Part shown: piece after piece, positions 25,412-33,053 of the stretch
Position numbering within the stretch: position 1 is the stretch's first letter
Layout: each line of letters opens with the position of its first letter
NCBI GenBank assembly: GCA_937865685.1
Contig: CALMGU010000005.1
Coordinates: forward strand, 1-39,822
Reading direction: 5' to 3'
Origin: an uncultured Alphaproteobacteria bacterium
GTDB taxonomy: Bacteria; Pseudomonadota; Alphaproteobacteria; Micropepsales; Micropepsaceae
DNA: 39,822 nt
Position numbers and translations under genes: made by a program
Notes under the pieces: generated by a model
The model's database searches: none
What the model was told of the DNA's origin: nothing
What the model saw: the letters and a program-made list of their open reading frames with translations, nothing else

Positions 25412-25888
25412 ATGAGCACAGACACCCTAGTAGCCCCCGCCAGCCGCAGCGAAGACGGTGCGGATGCTTTCGTGACCTTCACCGTGGCGGGCCAGCTGTT
25501 CGGCGTGCCGGTGACGCGGGTTCAGGACATCCTGATCCCCGAGGAAATCGCGCCGGTGCCGGGCGGGCCGCCGGAAGTGCGCGGCTTGATCAATTTGCGC
25601 GGCCGCATCGTCACCGTGATCGACATGCGCAAGCACCTTTCCCTGCCCAAGGCGGAAGCCGGCAGCGGCGGCATGTGCGTGACCGTGGAATGCCGCGGCG
25701 AATCCTACACCCTCTTCGTGGATTCGGTCGGCGATGTGATCACCCTCTCGCGCAGCCTGCGCGAAGGCAACCCGGCCACTTTGGACGCGGTCTGGCGCAA
25801 CATGGCCGACGCCGTCTACCGCACCGATCGGGGCCTCCTGGTTGCCTTGCATATCGATCGCCTCTTGGCGATCGGCACCGAAGCCTGA
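25412..25888 (+). CDS. cheW: chemotaxis coupling protein CheW
   Basis: CheW links receptors to the kinase CheA. This 158-residue protein has the typical two-barrel sequence. FVTFTVAGQLFGVPVTRVQDIL opens the domain, then EVRGLINLRGRIVTVIDMRKHL gives the receptor-binding motif, and ESYTLFVDSVGDVITL follows. The N-terminal 18 residues are a short extension. The ATG at 25412 lies downstream of the long inverted repeat. It is followed 16 bases later by cheA, in the same transcript. Confidence 0.95.
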   Translation: MSTDTLVAPASRSEDGADAFVTFTVAGQLFGVPVTRVQDILIPEEIAPVPGGPPEVRGLINLRGRIVTVIDMRKHLSLPKAEAGSGGMCVTVECRGESYTLFVDSVGDVITLSRSLREGNPATLDAVWRNMADAVYRTDRGLLVALHIDRLLAIGTEA

Positions 25889-25904
25889 CTCTGGGAGCAC
25901 CACC

Positions 25905-28580
25905 ATGGACGATCTGCTTCAGGAATTCCTTGCCGAAACCGCCGAAAGCCTCGCGGTGCTGGACGTCGAGCTTGTCCGCTTCGAGCGCGAGACCTCCGAC
26001 GTCACTATTCTGAGCAACATTTTCCGCCTGATGCACACCATCAAGGGAACCTGCGGTTTTCTGGGATTGCCCCGGCTGGGCGCGGTTGCCCATGCGGGCG
26101 AGAATATCCTTGGAAAATTCCGCGACGGCGAACTGGATGTCACCCCGCGCGCGGTGACGCTCATTCTCAAGGCCATCGACCGGATCCGCACCTTGCTTGC
26201 GGAAATGGAAAGCACGGGCTCCGAACCCGCGGGCAGCGACGCGGAATTGATCGCGGAGATCGACGCCCTGGCCGGCGGCGAAGCACCGGTCCATGAACCG
26301 GATGCAGCGCCGGTGGAAGACCATGCTCCCACCTTCGGCGATGGCGGGTTTCCCGTCGCGGCCGAACTCCTGGCCGAGGTGGCCGAAGCCATAAGCCAGC
26401 AGAGCGATATCCCGTCTCCCGCCGTCAAGACCGATCCGGCTCCCGCCGCGCCCGCGCCGGTCCAGGCTCCGGAATCCGCATCGCCCACGCCTCAGAGCGA
26501 AGCGAAGGAACCCGCGACAAGCGCGTCCTCCATTCGCGTCAATGTGGATGTCATCGAAAATCTGATGACCCTGATCAGCGAATTGGTGCTGACCCGCAAC
26601 CAGCTGATGCAGACCCAACGCGTCCAGAAAGATAATGAGTTCAAAGTGCCGCTGCAGCGGCTCAGTCACATCACGTCCGACCTGCAGGATGGGGTGACGC
26701 GCATGCGCATGCAGCCCATCGGCAATGCCTGGAACAAGCTGCCCCGCATCGTGCGCGACCTGTCGGTTTCCACCGGCAAGAAAATCGAACTTTCCATGCA
26801 AGGCGCCGAGACCGAACTCGATCGCCAGGTGCTGGAGATGATCAAGGATCCGCTCACCCATATGGTGCGCAATTCCGCCGACCACGGCATCGAAGACGGC
26901 GCGCGCCGCCTGGCCGCGGGCAAGCCGGAAACCGGTACCATCACGCTCAATGCCTATCATGAGAGCGGTCACATCTTCATCCGCATCGCTGATGACGGAC
27001 GCGGGCTGGATGTTGAGCGCATCCGCCAGAAGGCCATCACCAATGGACTGGCGACCGAGGCCGCCATCGCCGGCATGAGCGAGCAGCAGATCCTGCAATT
27101 CATTTTCCGGCCCGGCTTCTCGACCGCCGAAAAAGTGACCAGCGTTTCGGGCCGCGGCGTCGGCATGGACGTGGTGCGCACCAATATCGAGCGCATCGGC
27201 GGCACCATCGAGCTCAACTCGGTGGCGGGACGCGGCACCACTTTCCTGATCAAGATTCCCCTGACGCTCGCCATCGTCTCGGCCCTCATCGTCGAGGCGG
27301 CCGGACAGCGCTTTGCCATTCCCCAGCTCAATGTCGTCGAGCTGGTGGGCGTTTCCAGCCAATCCGAAGTCCGCATCGAAACCATCAACACCTCGCCGGT
27401 CCTGCGCCTGCGCGACCGGCTTCTGCCGCTCGTATCGCTGCGCGGCGCGCTGGGCCTGGAAGCGTCCGGCACCGGCCATGACCGTTTCGTGGTGGTGGCC
27501 CAGATGGGCGCCCACACGTTCGGCATCATCGTGGACCGGGTCTTCGACACGGAGGAAATCGTGGTCAAGCCCGTGGCGCCGATCCTGCGCGGCACCCGCT
27601 TCTATGTGGGCAATACCATCCTGGGCGATGGCAGCGTGATCATGATCTTGGATCCCAGCGGCCTGTCCGGGGCCGCCGGCCAGATTGAAAGCGCCGATGC
27701 CGACAGCAGCCAGGACCGCAGAGCATCTTCCGACAGCCTGGGCGGCGATCAGGCATCCTTCCTTTTGTTCCGCACCGGCGGCGGCGAGCTCAAGGCCATT
27801 CCGCTGGAACTGGTGTCGCGCATCGAAAGCCTGGAGGCCGCCACCATCGAGAATGTGGGCGGGCGCCATGTCGTCCAGTATCGCAACCATCTGGTGCCGC
27901 TGGTGCCCTTCGATCCCGCGCATCTGTGGAAGGACAATGGCCGGCAGGACACGCTGGTGTTCAGCGACAATGGCCGCAGCATGGGCCTTGTGGTGGACGA
28001 AGTGGTCGACATTGTGCGCGACCGCATGGCGATCGAACTGTCTTCGGCGCGCCCCGGGCTTTTGGGCAGCGCCATCATCGCCGGCAAGGCGGTGGATGTG
28101 GTGGATATAAGCCATTTCCTCACCCAGGCCTTCACCGACTGGTTCGAGGTCGTCGCCCAGCACAAATCCTTGCGCCATGCGCTCCTGGTGGACGACAGCC
28201 CTTTCTTCCGCAATCTGGTCGCGCCGCTCTTGGCCTCGGCCAATTGGAAGGTCGCCACCGCCACGGACGGCGTCGAAGCGCTCAAGCTGCGCGAGGACGG
28301 CCGCCAGTTCGACGTGATCATCAGCGATATCGAGATGCCGAACATGGACGGTTTGGCGCTGGCCGGCGCGATCCGCAACGATCCGCGCTGGGGTGAAGTG
28401 CCCCTGATCGCGCTTTCTTCCCATGCCGGAGATGACGACATCCAGGCCGGCCATGAAGCGGGCTTCGACGAATATGTCGCCAAGTCCGATCAGATGCACC
28501 TGCCGGAAAATCTGGCCCGCGCCCTTCGCCAAGTCGCGGCGCGCGGCCAGAACCGCGCCGAACTCAGGAGGGCCTCGTGA
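25905..28580 (+). CDS. cheA: hybrid chemotaxis kinase CheA with two CheW-like domains and a receiver
   Basis: CheA is the receptor-controlled histidine kinase of chemotaxis. Order of domains in 891 residues: Hpt with phosphorylated H44 (RLMHTIKGTCGFLGL); a proline/alanine-rich linker (about 120-205) with no clear P2 domain; dimerisation helices (about 207-270); and the ATPase with HMVRNSADHGIE, DDGRGLD and GRGVGMDVVR. A first CheW-like domain follows (about 425-580). A second CheW-like domain (about 625-750; LLFRTGGGELKAIPLELVSRIESL) comes next, then a receiver with D808 (DVIISDIEMP). The ATG at 25905 follows GGGAG. The receiver could act as a phosphate sink or feed an internal relay; this is inferred. 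Confidence 0.95.
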   Translation: MDDLLQEFLAETAESLAVLDVELVRFERETSDVTILSNIFRLMHTIKGTCGFLGLPRLGAVAHAGENILGKFRDGELDVTPRAVTLILKAIDRIRTLLAEMESTGSEPAGSDAELIAEIDALAGGEAPVHEPDAAPVEDHAPTFGDGGFPVAAELLAEVAEAISQQSDIPSPAVKTDPAPAAPAPVQAPESASPTPQSEAKEPATSASSIRVNVDVIENLMTLISELVLTRNQLMQTQRVQKDNEFKVPLQRLSHITSDLQDGVTRMRMQPIGNAWNKLPRIVRDLSVSTGKKIELSMQGAETELDRQVLEMIKDPLTHMVRNSADHGIEDGARRLAAGKPETGTITLNAYHESGHIFIRIADDGRGLDVERIRQKAITNGLATEAAIAGMSEQQILQFIFRPGFSTAEKVTSVSGRGVGMDVVRTNIERIGGTIELNSVAGRGTTFLIKIPLTLAIVSALIVEAAGQRFAIPQLNVVELVGVSSQSEVRIETINTSPVLRLRDRLLPLVSLRGALGLEASGTGHDRFVVVAQMGAHTFGIIVDRVFDTEEIVVKPVAPILRGTRFYVGNTILGDGSVIMILDPSGLSGAAGQIESADADSSQDRRASSDSLGGDQASFLLFRTGGGELKAIPLELVSRIESLEAATIENVGGRHVVQYRNHLVPLVPFDPAHLWKDNGRQDTLVFSDNGRSMGLVVDEVVDIVRDRMAIELSSARPGLLGSAIIAGKAVDVVDISHFLTQAFTDWFEVVAQHKSLRHALLVDDSPFFRNLVAPLLASANWKVATATDGVEALKLREDGRQFDVIISDIEMPNMDGLALAGAIRNDPRWGEVPLIALSSHAGDDDIQAGHEAGFDEYVAKSDQMHLPENLARALRQVAARGQNRAELRRAS

Positions 28581-28960
28581 GCAAGCAACCCCTTTGTCTG
28601 GTGGTCGACGATTCCCGCGTCATCCGCCGCGTCGCCGTTGGCATCATATCCAGCCTGGGCCTGCGCACGGCGGAGGCCGAGCATGGCCTTGCGGCGGTGC
28701 AATTCTGCGGCACCACGGTCCCCGACTTTGTCCTTCTGGACTGGAACATGCCGGAGATGGACGGCATCACCTGCCTGAGGTCGCTGCGCGCCATGAATCT
28801 GAGCCCCCGTCCCGTCGTGGTGATGTGCACCACCGAGAATGGGCTGGCCAAGATCCGCGAAGCGCTGGAGGCGGGCGCCGACGAATATATTATGAAGCCC
28901 TATGATCGCGATGTTCTGCTCGACAAGCTGGTGCAGGTCGGCCTGGTGGAACGCGCATGA
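28577..28960 (+). CDS. cheY: CheY-type single-domain response regulator
   Basis: This 127-residue stand-alone receiver has acidic residues D11/D12, phosphoacceptor D55 (FVLLDWNMPEMDG), threonine in VMCTTENG, and the switch lysine in EYIMKPYD. With no output domain it fits a motor- or sink-type CheY phosphorylated by CheA. The GTG start overlaps the cheA stop as GTGA and its stop overlaps the cheB start as ATGA, so cheA-cheY-cheB are translated together. It is one of two CheY proteins in the cluster; which one contacts the motor cannot be told. Confidence 0.92.
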   Translation: MSKQPLCLVVDDSRVIRRVAVGIISSLGLRTAEAEHGLAAVQFCGTTVPDFVLLDWNMPEMDGITCLRSLRAMNLSPRPVVVMCTTENGLAKIREALEAGADEYIMKPYDRDVLLDKLVQVGLVERA

Positions 28961-30033
28961 ACGGATCCGCCACACCGGTCAGTGTGATGGTGGTGGACGA
29001 TTCCGCCATTGTGCGCGGATTGATCACCCGGACGCTGAAGGGCGATCCCAGGATCGACGTCGTCGCGTCGTGCAGCAATGGCGAGATGGCCGTGGTGCAG
29101 GCCGCCAAGCGCGCGCTGGACGTGGTCATCCTGGATATCGAGATGCCGGTGATGGACGGCCTGACCGCACTGCCGAAACTGCAGCAGGCAAACCCCGGCG
29201 CCCGGATCATCATGGCGTCCACGCTGACCCAGCGCAACGCCGCGGTCAGCCTGCGCGCCATGGCACTGGGCGCGGCCGATTATATCGCCAAGCCGACCAC
29301 GGACCGGTTGAACGCCAATGAGGAATTCCACCGCGACCTGATCCAAAAAGTGGTCGCGCTGGGCCAGGCGAAAAGACCCAAGCCCTCGCCCGAGGCATCG
29401 GCCCAGCCGGCCGCCAAACTCAACATGGTGGCGCGCGGCAGGACAATGCGCCCGCCCCGCATCATCGCCATCGGCAGCTCCACCGGCGGACCGCAGGCAC
29501 TGCTTGCACTTCTGGGCGCGCTTTCGCCCAAGGTTTCCTGCCCGATCGTGATCGCCCAGCACATGCCGGCGACCTTCACCACCGTGCTGGCCCAGCATAT
29601 CGAGCGGGCAAGCGGCCGTCCCAGCTGCGAAGCCGCCACCGGCATGGAGATCAAGCCGGGCCACATCTATCTGGCGCCCGGCGACTATCATTTCGAAATC
29701 GTGCGCGATGGCGCGGGCTTTGCCGCCCGTCTGTCGCAGACCCCGCCCCAGAATTTCTGCCGTCCTTCCGTGGATCCCTTGTTTCACAGCGTCGCGCAGA
29801 TATTCGGCGCGGAAAGCTGCGCCATCATGCTCACCGGCATGGGCAGCGACGGCTGCGGCGGCGCCAAGGCCATCGCAGCCGCGGGCAGCCCGGTGATCGC
29901 CCAGGACGAGGCCACCAGCGTGGTCTGGGGCATGCCGGGCGCGGTGGCGCAGGCAGGCATCTGCTCGGCAATCCTGCCCCTCCCCAAAATCGCGGGCCAT
30001 GTCGCCGCGCTGTTCGAGAGTGCCGCACCATGA
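28957..30033 (+). CDS. cheB: chemotaxis methylesterase/deamidase CheB
   Basis: CheB removes methyl groups from receptor glutamates during adaptation and is switched on by CheA. The 358-residue protein has an N-terminal receiver with D60 (VVILDIEMPVMDG) and a linker at about 130-165. The catalytic domain contains the serine of IGSSTGGPQA, the histidine of IAQHMP and the aspartate of TGMGSDGCGG, forming the triad. It sits between cheY and cheR with 4-base overlaps at each end. No CheD deamidase gene accompanies it, so CheB may also do the deamidation. Confidence 0.96.
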   Translation: MNGSATPVSVMVVDDSAIVRGLITRTLKGDPRIDVVASCSNGEMAVVQAAKRALDVVILDIEMPVMDGLTALPKLQQANPGARIIMASTLTQRNAAVSLRAMALGAADYIAKPTTDRLNANEEFHRDLIQKVVALGQAKRPKPSPEASAQPAAKLNMVARGRTMRPPRIIAIGSSTGGPQALLALLGALSPKVSCPIVIAQHMPATFTTVLAQHIERASGRPSCEAATGMEIKPGHIYLAPGDYHFEIVRDGAGFAARLSQTPPQNFCRPSVDPLFHSVAQIFGAESCAIMLTGMGSDGCGGAKAIAAAGSPVIAQDEATSVVWGMPGAVAQAGICSAILPLPKIAGHVAALFESAAP

Positions 30034-30881
30034 GCAGCAAGGATTTTTCCGTCATCGCGTCGTTCCTCAAGGACCGGTCGGGACTGATCATCAACGAGGA
30101 CAAGACCTACCTGCTGGAAACGCGGCTATCGACGATCCTGCGCGAGCACAAAGTCGCGGGCCTGTCCGGTCTCGCGGACATTCTGCGTCAGCCGGGCCCC
30201 CATGCCGTGAAAGACAAGGTGGTTGATGCCATGACCACCAACGAGACGTCGTTCTTCCGCGACAGCCATCCCTTCGATACGCTGCGCCAATCCATGCTCC
30301 CTGGCTTGATCGAGCGCCGCGCCGGTTCGCGGTCGCTGCGCATCTGGAGCGCAGCCTGCTCCACCGGCCAGGAGCCTTATTCGCTGGCCATGATGATGAA
30401 GGACAATTTCCCCATCCTGGCCGGTTGGAGAGTCGAAATCATCGCCACCGACCTGTCGCCCACGGTGCTCGATCGCGCCCGTACCGGCCTTTATTCGACG
30501 TTCGAGGTCCAGCGCGGCCTGCCGATCCAGATGCTGGTGCGCCATTTCGATCAGGAAGAACCCAATTGGCGGATCAAGCCTGAGATCCGCAAGACTGTCA
30601 GCTTTCGCCCGCTGAACCTGCTGGAGGATTTTGCCTCCCTGGGCCAGTTCGACATCGTCTTGTGCCGCAATGTGCTGATCTATTTCGATCAACCGACCAA
30701 GACGCAGATCCTGAACGGCATTGCCCGCCGCATCGCCTCTGACGGGGCGCTGCTTCTGGGCGGCGCGGAAAGCGTCTTCGGCCTGTGCAACACGCTTGCC
30801 GCGCTTCCGGGCCTGAGAGGCGTCTACGGCCATGCCGGATCGCCCAAGCCCTTTGTCCGCCAGCTTTCCGCCGCTTCATAG
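30030..30881 (+). CDS. cheR: chemotaxis receptor methyltransferase CheR
   Basis: CheR methylates receptor glutamates using S-adenosylmethionine, opposing CheB. The 283-residue protein has the N-terminal helical domain (FSVIASFLKDRSGLIINEDKTYLLETRL) and TNETSFFRD. The SAM-binding motif is IWSAACSTGQEPYSLAM, then EIIATDLSPTVLDRAR and FDIVLCRNVLIYFD. Normal length suggests no TPR extension. The mcp in this cluster lacks the C-terminal pentapeptide, so binding must be through the methylation helix alone. The start overlaps the cheB stop as ATGA. Confidence 0.96.
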   Translation: MSSKDFSVIASFLKDRSGLIINEDKTYLLETRLSTILREHKVAGLSGLADILRQPGPHAVKDKVVDAMTTNETSFFRDSHPFDTLRQSMLPGLIERRAGSRSLRIWSAACSTGQEPYSLAMMMKDNFPILAGWRVEIIATDLSPTVLDRARTGLYSTFEVQRGLPIQMLVRHFDQEEPNWRIKPEIRKTVSFRPLNLLEDFASLGQFDIVLCRNVLIYFDQPTKTQILNGIARRIASDGALLLGGAESVFGLCNTLAALPGLRGVYGHAGSPKPFVRQLSAAS

Positions 30882-30890
30882 GAGAACGAG

Positions 30891-31280
30891 ATGAGTCTCA
30901 ACAAGAACATGCGCGTCGTCATCGTCGACGACTACACGACCATGCTGCGGATCCTGCGCAACTTGTTGCGGCAGCTCGAAATCGAAAATGTCGAGGAAGC
31001 CAATGACGGCGACACCGCCTTCCATTTGATGCAGAAGTTTCCGCCGGATCTGATCATCTCGGACTGGAACATGGCGCCCATGACCGGGCTGGATCTGCTG
31101 CGCAAGGTCCGCGCCGACGCCCGCCTCAGGCACATTCCGTTCATCATGGTCACGGCCGAGAGCAAAACCGAGAATGTCATTGCCGCCAAGCAAGCCGGCG
31201 TCTCCAACTATATCGTCAAGCCCTTCAATGCCGACACGCTGCGGGCCAAGATCGCCAGCGTCTGCGGCGTGGCGGCGTGA
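30891..31280 (+). CDS. cheY: CheY-type single-domain response regulator (second copy)
   Basis: This 129-residue receiver has D13/D14, phosphoacceptor D58 (LIISDWNMAPMTG), threonine in IMVTAESK and lysine in NYIVKPFN. It resembles the classical motor-binding CheY more closely (DWNM.PMTGLDLLRKVR, NYIVKPF) than the copy at 28577. It is followed eight bases later by cheZ, the phosphatase that acts on CheY-P, so this is the likelier CheZ client. The ATG follows GGAG. Confidence 0.94.
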   Translation: MSLNKNMRVVIVDDYTTMLRILRNLLRQLEIENVEEANDGDTAFHLMQKFPPDLIISDWNMAPMTGLDLLRKVRADARLRHIPFIMVTAESKTENVIAAKQAGVSNYIVKPFNADTLRAKIASVCGVAA

Positions 31281-31287
31281 GGCGCCG

Positions 31288-31866
31288 ATGGAGCCCCAAT
31301 CTTCCAACGCCTCGCGCCTGCTGGACGCGCACGGCTTCCTGGACCGCGTGATCGCAGAACTGCGGGTGATGCAGTCTCCACAGAAGGACACGCTGGTCAG
31401 CGTGCTGCAATATCTCTCCGACCATATCCGCACCACGCGCAGCGAAATCGGCGCGCTGCGCCAGGGCGGCAACCAGCCCCTGTTCGGCAACACCACCGAC
31501 GAACTGGAGGAGATCATCACCGAAACCGCGCGCGCCGCCGGCAGCATCATGGACGCCGCCGAAGCGATCGAGAGCGTCGCCGCGACCTTGGGGCCGCCCG
31601 CCAACGGCGCCTTGATGGAAGCCGTCACCAAGATCTACGAAGCCAGCGCCTTCCAGGACATCACCGGACAGCGCATCACCAAGGTGGTGGGCGTGCTATT
31701 GTCCCTGGAAGTCAAGCTTGCCTCGCTGACCGAGGCTTTCGGCTCCCTGCCGGAGCCGCCGGGTGCCGCTCTGCAAGGCGATCAGGCGCTGCTCAACGGT
31801 CCGCAGCTGATGAAGAACGCCAGCAGCCAGAGCGACATCGACGCCCTGTTCGAGACTCTCAGCTAG
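31288..31866 (+). CDS. cheZ: CheZ-like CheY-phosphate phosphatase
   Basis: CheZ speeds CheY-P dephosphorylation by inserting a glutamine into the CheY active site. This 192-residue helical protein has the family core IYEASAFQDITGQRITKVVGVLLSLE, in which QDITGQ carries the catalytic glutamine. The long helices before it (ELEEIITETARAAGSIMDAAEAIESV) fit the four-helix bundle. The C-terminal SQSDIDALFETLS is like the CheY-binding tail of the family. ATG 31288 starts just after cheY; an earlier frame runs inside cheY. CheZ is less common in alphaproteobacteria than in gammaproteobacteria but does occur. Confidence 0.9.
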   Translation: MEPQSSNASRLLDAHGFLDRVIAELRVMQSPQKDTLVSVLQYLSDHIRTTRSEIGALRQGGNQPLFGNTTDELEEIITETARAAGSIMDAAEAIESVAATLGPPANGALMEAVTKIYEASAFQDITGQRITKVVGVLLSLEVKLASLTEAFGSLPEPPGAALQGDQALLNGPQLMKNASSQSDIDALFETLS

Positions 31867-31869
31867 AAA

Positions 31870-32928
31870 ATGAGCGCCGCGGCACAAACCCAACCTGAAG
31901 GCGAGACCGGTCAGCTCTCGGATCAGGACCGGGATTCGCTGCATACGCTTTCGATCTCGATCCTGCCCGTCCAGACGAAGATCTTTCTGCGCGCGCGCAT
32001 GGTGAAGAACTCCCGGCTGGAATCGGTGGTGGAATTGTTCAGCGGCGTAGGCTGCGGCCGCGGGCAGCTGGATGTGCTCTCGGTGGCGAAATTCCTGGCG
32101 CTGGAACAGGTCCCGCCCCATCCCGATGTGAAGCTGCTGCAGACCATCAGCACCTTGCCGAGCTTCGATGTCTACAGCCTCCGGATCCTGCTCAGGGAAC
32201 ATCAGATCACGATCACGGATAAATCGGCGCTCACCCTGTCGGCGGCCAAGACCGCTTCCTTGAGCAGCTACATGTCCCATTTCACCCGCCCGCTGGTGGC
32301 GGAGATTTTCGGCAAGGAAGCCGAAGGGGCGGGCTTTCAGGACATATTGGGCATGTTCCGCGCCGAAAATGCGGAAGCCGTGCGGGCGCGGCTTGCCATG
32401 ATGGCCGGCCGGCTGGGCATTCCGATCGAGCGCATCCCGAAATTTCTCGAGGATTATGGCGACATCTTCATGTCGCTTTCCTATTACCGCAGCTGCCTGG
32501 ACCAGCTTCTGCCTCAGGTTCAAAGCTTCATGGACGGGATCGCCATGGTGAAGGCCAATCGCCAGCTGGCACAGGATGTGTCCCTGATGAAAATGGTCGG
32601 CATGCTCGAATCCACCATCAATGGCAGGCTTTCCAATATCACCGGAAAGATCGAGAGCTTTGAACGCAGCACCAACGATATGTGGCGCGATCTCTCCGCG
32701 GACAAGTTCAAAAAAATCGAAACCCTGATCTCGAATTACCACACCTCCATCGGCGGGGCGCTGTGCGCGCTGAGCGTGAAGATGCAGGCCTGGACCGAGC
32801 GGTTTCCCAACAAAAGCGGCGGCGTGGGCAGCCGCGTGGCCTTCATCATGTCCGACATGCGCCAGGGCATCGAGTATCTCCAGGTGGAGGAGGACGACGC
32901 GCCCATGCTATCGGCCCTCAATGGCTGA
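31870..32928 (+). CDS. uncharacterised helical protein at end of che operon
   Basis: I do not recognise this family. It has 352 residues, a polar N-terminus, no signal peptide and no membrane helix. Residues about 15-110 look alpha/helical (LSISILPVQTKIFLRARMVKN, LDVLSVAKFLALEQVP). Residues about 235-300 (MVGMLESTINGRLSNITGKIESFERSTNDMWRDLSADKFKKIETLI) look like a coiled coil. A conserved-looking YYRSCLDQLLPQVQSFMDGIAMVKANRQLAQDVSLMKMV precedes it. The ATG comes three bases after the cheZ stop, so the gene is surely co-transcribed with it. A stem-loop follows its stop. An accessory chemotaxis role such as array or CheY/CheZ localisation is possible, inferred only from position. Confidence 0.82.
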   Translation: MSAAAQTQPEGETGQLSDQDRDSLHTLSISILPVQTKIFLRARMVKNSRLESVVELFSGVGCGRGQLDVLSVAKFLALEQVPPHPDVKLLQTISTLPSFDVYSLRILLREHQITITDKSALTLSAAKTASLSSYMSHFTRPLVAEIFGKEAEGAGFQDILGMFRAENAEAVRARLAMMAGRLGIPIERIPKFLEDYGDIFMSLSYYRSCLDQLLPQVQSFMDGIAMVKANRQLAQDVSLMKMVGMLESTINGRLSNITGKIESFERSTNDMWRDLSADKFKKIETLISNYHTSIGGALCALSVKMQAWTERFPNKSGGVGSRVAFIMSDMRQGIEYLQVEEDDAPMLSALNG

Positions 32929-32934
32929 CGGGCC

Positions 32935-32952
32935 GTGCCGGTCCGCCGGCAC
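32935..32952 (+). terminator. stem-loop after the che operon, possible terminator
   Basis: GTGCCGG (32935-32941) pairs perfectly with CCGGCAC (32946-32952) around a TCCG loop, 7 bases after the last che-cluster stop. Only a loose T/C stretch follows at 32958-32973, so termination strength is uncertain. Confidence 0.45.
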
Positions 32953-33053
32953 CCATGGTTCCTCATCTTTCCCGTCGGCCGGGCGCAATCCGGATGACGG
33001 CAATCGTGCCATTCCCGGCGTGATGTGATAACCTTGGCGAGACAGGGGGCAGT

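Noticed and set aside
25740..28532. 930-codon open frame on the minus strand opposite cheA
   Set aside because: Codon pattern and composition are those of an antisense shadow in high-GC DNA. The plus strand has a complete CheA with all motifs.
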